Below are positions 13,461-14,864 of a stretch of DNA of 14,864 bases, piece after piece (within the stretch, counting starts at the first letter, position 1; every line of letters begins with the position of its first letter). The stretch covers positions 1-14,864 of the forward strand of contig CAYRGE010000013.1 of assembly GCA_964423985.1 (NCBI GenBank), given 5' to 3'. The stretch is from CAYRGE01 sp964423985 (GTDB lineage Bacteria; Patescibacteriota; Minisyncoccia; Phycocordibacterales; CAYRGE01). Under the pieces are notes generated by a model, which was not told the origin of the DNA, searched no databases, and saw only the letters and a list, made by a program, of their open reading frames with translations. The position numbers and the translations under genes were made by a program.

Positions 13461-14015
13461 ATGGCATATAATTTTTCTACGATAAAGCAAAGATTAGACG
13501 AGGTTGCTTCTTGGTTATCTGATGAATTAAGTTCAATCCACACTGGGCGTGCAATGCCAGCACTTCTTGACAAGGTTGCGGTTGAAACAGAAAGTGGCAC
13601 TCGTTCTCCAATAGCACACATTGCAACGATAAGCACTCAAGATCCACGCACATTATTAATATCTCCGTGGGATAGTAGTCAGACAAAAAACATAGAAAAA
13701 GCGTTAAGTAATTCAAGCCTTGGGGTGTCAGTTTCTGTTAGTGGCACAGGTTTGAGGGTTTTTTTCCCAGAGCTTACAGCAGAAAGGCGTAAATCTTTTA
13801 TAAAAATAATACTTGCACGCCTAGAAGATGCACGAATCTCATTGCGCAAAGCAAGAGAAGAAGTGTGGAGCGATATACAAGACAAAGAAAAGAATGGTGA
13901 AATGTCTGAAGATAGCAAATTTAAGGCAAAAGAGGAATTGCAAAAAATCGTTGATGAATATAGCAAGAAACTTGAAGAAGCAACAGAAAGAAAGAGAAAA
14001 GACATAGAATTATAA
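13461..14015 (+). CDS. frr: Ribosome recycling factor
   Basis: Splits post-termination ribosomes together with EF-G so they can start again. The 184-residue length is standard. The head-and-tail fold is supported by the N-terminal helix with HTGRAMPALLDKV (27-39), the beta domain with TISTQDPRTLLISPWD and GTGLRVFFPELTAERRK (95-111), and the two long C-terminal helices rich in Lys and Glu. An in-frame TAA at 13455-13457 rules out an upstream extension, so ATG 13461 is the start despite the lack of a properly placed SD. rseP follows after 7 nt, probably cotranscribed. In many bacteria frr is separated from rseP by uppS, cdsA and dxr; here those are absent. Confidence 0.96.
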   Translation: MAYNFSTIKQRLDEVASWLSDELSSIHTGRAMPALLDKVAVETESGTRSPIAHIATISTQDPRTLLISPWDSSQTKNIEKALSNSSLGVSVSVSGTGLRVFFPELTAERRKSFIKIILARLEDARISLRKAREEVWSDIQDKEKNGEMSEDSKFKAKEELQKIVDEYSKKLEEATERKRKDIEL

Positions 14016-14022
14016 GCAAAAT

Positions 14023-14864
14023 ATGACTGTTATTATTTTTATTGCCGTTCTTGTTGTACTCATACTGGTTCATGAACTAGGGCATTTTATTGTTGCTAAA
14101 AAAAGCGGAATAAGGGTTGATGAATTTGGAATAGGTTTTCCTCCAAAATTATTTAGCTTTAAAAAAGGAGAGACAGAGTACTCAATAAACGCATTACCAC
14201 TAGGTGGTTTTGTTCGTATTTTCGGGGAGAACCCAGACAAAGAGTCAAATACTGGAGAAGATTCTAGTCGTAGTTTTTCTAAAAAACCACCTTATATTCA
14301 AGCTATGGTGCTTGTAGCTGGGGTTGTCTTTAATATGCTTCTTGCATGGGTGTTGTTTTCAGTGATTTTTATGATTGGTATGCCAACGGTCATAGAAAAT
14401 GCCCCCAAAGGAGCCACAGTATCAGATACCTTTGTTGTCGTCGCTGATGTCGTACCAAATACACCAGCATATGAAGCAGGTTTAGTTTCTGGGGATAAAA
14501 TACGCACACTTACTTCGGGAGAAAATTTTATTGCAGTTAATAATGGCAATTTGGTGCAAACATTTATTCAAGATAATCCAGATTTGCCCATAACGATTTC
14601 GTATGAGCGAGGCGGCGAAGAAAGAACAGCTTCTATCGTTCCAGTCAAAGGCATAATAGATGACCGGCTTGCTATCGGTATAACGATGGCAAACTTTGGG
14701 AACGCCACACTCCCACCGCATTTAGCAATTCTTGAAGGTGCTCGTTTGACAATGGACTGGACTAAAAAAATATTTTTTGCGTTCATTGAATTTTTTCAGG
14801 GTATTTTTACTCAGCAAAACCCATTGGAGCAAATTACTGGACCAGTTGGAATAGCAGGTATAGT
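14023..14864 (+). CDS. rseP: Site-2 membrane metalloprotease RseP/MmpA (M50), partial at window end
   Basis: An intramembrane zinc protease that cuts membrane-embedded regulators such as anti-sigma factors or remnant signal peptides. The first 280 codons are open to the window edge. HELGH at residues 17-21 lies in the first membrane helix, giving two zinc ligands and the catalytic Glu. PLGGFVRIFGE follows, then a second membrane helix around AMVLVAGVVFNMLLAW. A PDZ domain begins near VVADVVPNTPAYEAGLVSGD, and the fragment ends in GPVGIAG. The LDG motif that supplies the third zinc ligand would be beyond the edge. The start 7 nt after frr has no SD. Confidence 0.95.
   Translation, partial: MTVIIFIAVLVVLILVHELGHFIVAKKSGIRVDEFGIGFPPKLFSFKKGETEYSINALPLGGFVRIFGENPDKESNTGEDSSRSFSKKPPYIQAMVLVAGVVFNMLLAWVLFSVIFMIGMPTVIENAPKGATVSDTFVVVADVVPNTPAYEAGLVSGDKIRTLTSGENFIAVNNGNLVQTFIQDNPDLPITISYERGGEERTASIVPVKGIIDDRLAIGITMANFGNATLPPHLAILEGARLTMDWTKKIFFAFIEFFQGIFTQQNPLEQITGPVGIAGI

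Noticed and set aside
1..14864. TGA recoding to glycine or tryptophan
   Set aside because: All recognised genes are complete under the standard code, and TGA ends several of them at sensible places.

Overview
The window is a stretch of AT-rich bacterial chromosome. It looks like a member of the Candidate Phyla Radiation (Patescibacteria, Parcubacteria-like). This is inferred from compact housekeeping proteins (short Fmt, short delta', short-form HPF), a PriA that keeps its zinc domain but has lost its helicase motifs, the near absence of Shine-Dalgarno (SD) sequences, and small lineage-type orphan proteins. TGA is read as stop (for example at 3815-3817, 13378-13380 and 10139-10141), so the TGA-recoding SR1/Gracilibacteria groups are unlikely. 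No phage, transposase, CRISPR array or rRNA is visible.

Layout. (1) 1-2727: tRNA-Asn(GUU) on the minus strand, divergent from a plus-strand pyk - hpf - membrane-anchored cyclophilin unit. (2) 2833-5558: a tightly packed run of three small unrecognised membrane proteins and a sensor histidine kinase with no adjacent response regulator, possibly one sensory unit. (3) 9413-5553, minus strand: priA, then def-fmt (17-nt overlap); fmt converges on the kinase gene and their stop codons share a CTATAG palindrome. A self-contained plus-strand gene for a 79-residue Cys-containing protein (7080-7319) sits between priA and def with its own promoter-like box, SD and terminator. (4) 9414-9889: a 476-base gap holding degenerate REP-like repeats built on GTCATTGCGAGG / GAAGCAATCC. 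(5) 9890-10141: a second SD- and terminator-equipped small gene. (6) 10310-14864: murA, mreB, a reduced DNA polymerase III delta' gene, frr, and rseP cut by the window end.

Functionally the window combines energy metabolism (pyk), translation start, recycling and hibernation (fmt, def, frr, hpf, tRNA-Asn), cell wall and shape (murA, mreB), replication (priA-like, holB) and membrane proteolysis/signalling (rseP, kinase). The most unusual items are the helicase-dead PriA, the kinase-linked membrane-protein cassette, the contrast between SD-less housekeeping genes and two SD-rich small genes, and an unclaimed GGAGGG in the frr leader. All identifications rest on motif reading by eye; no database search was run.
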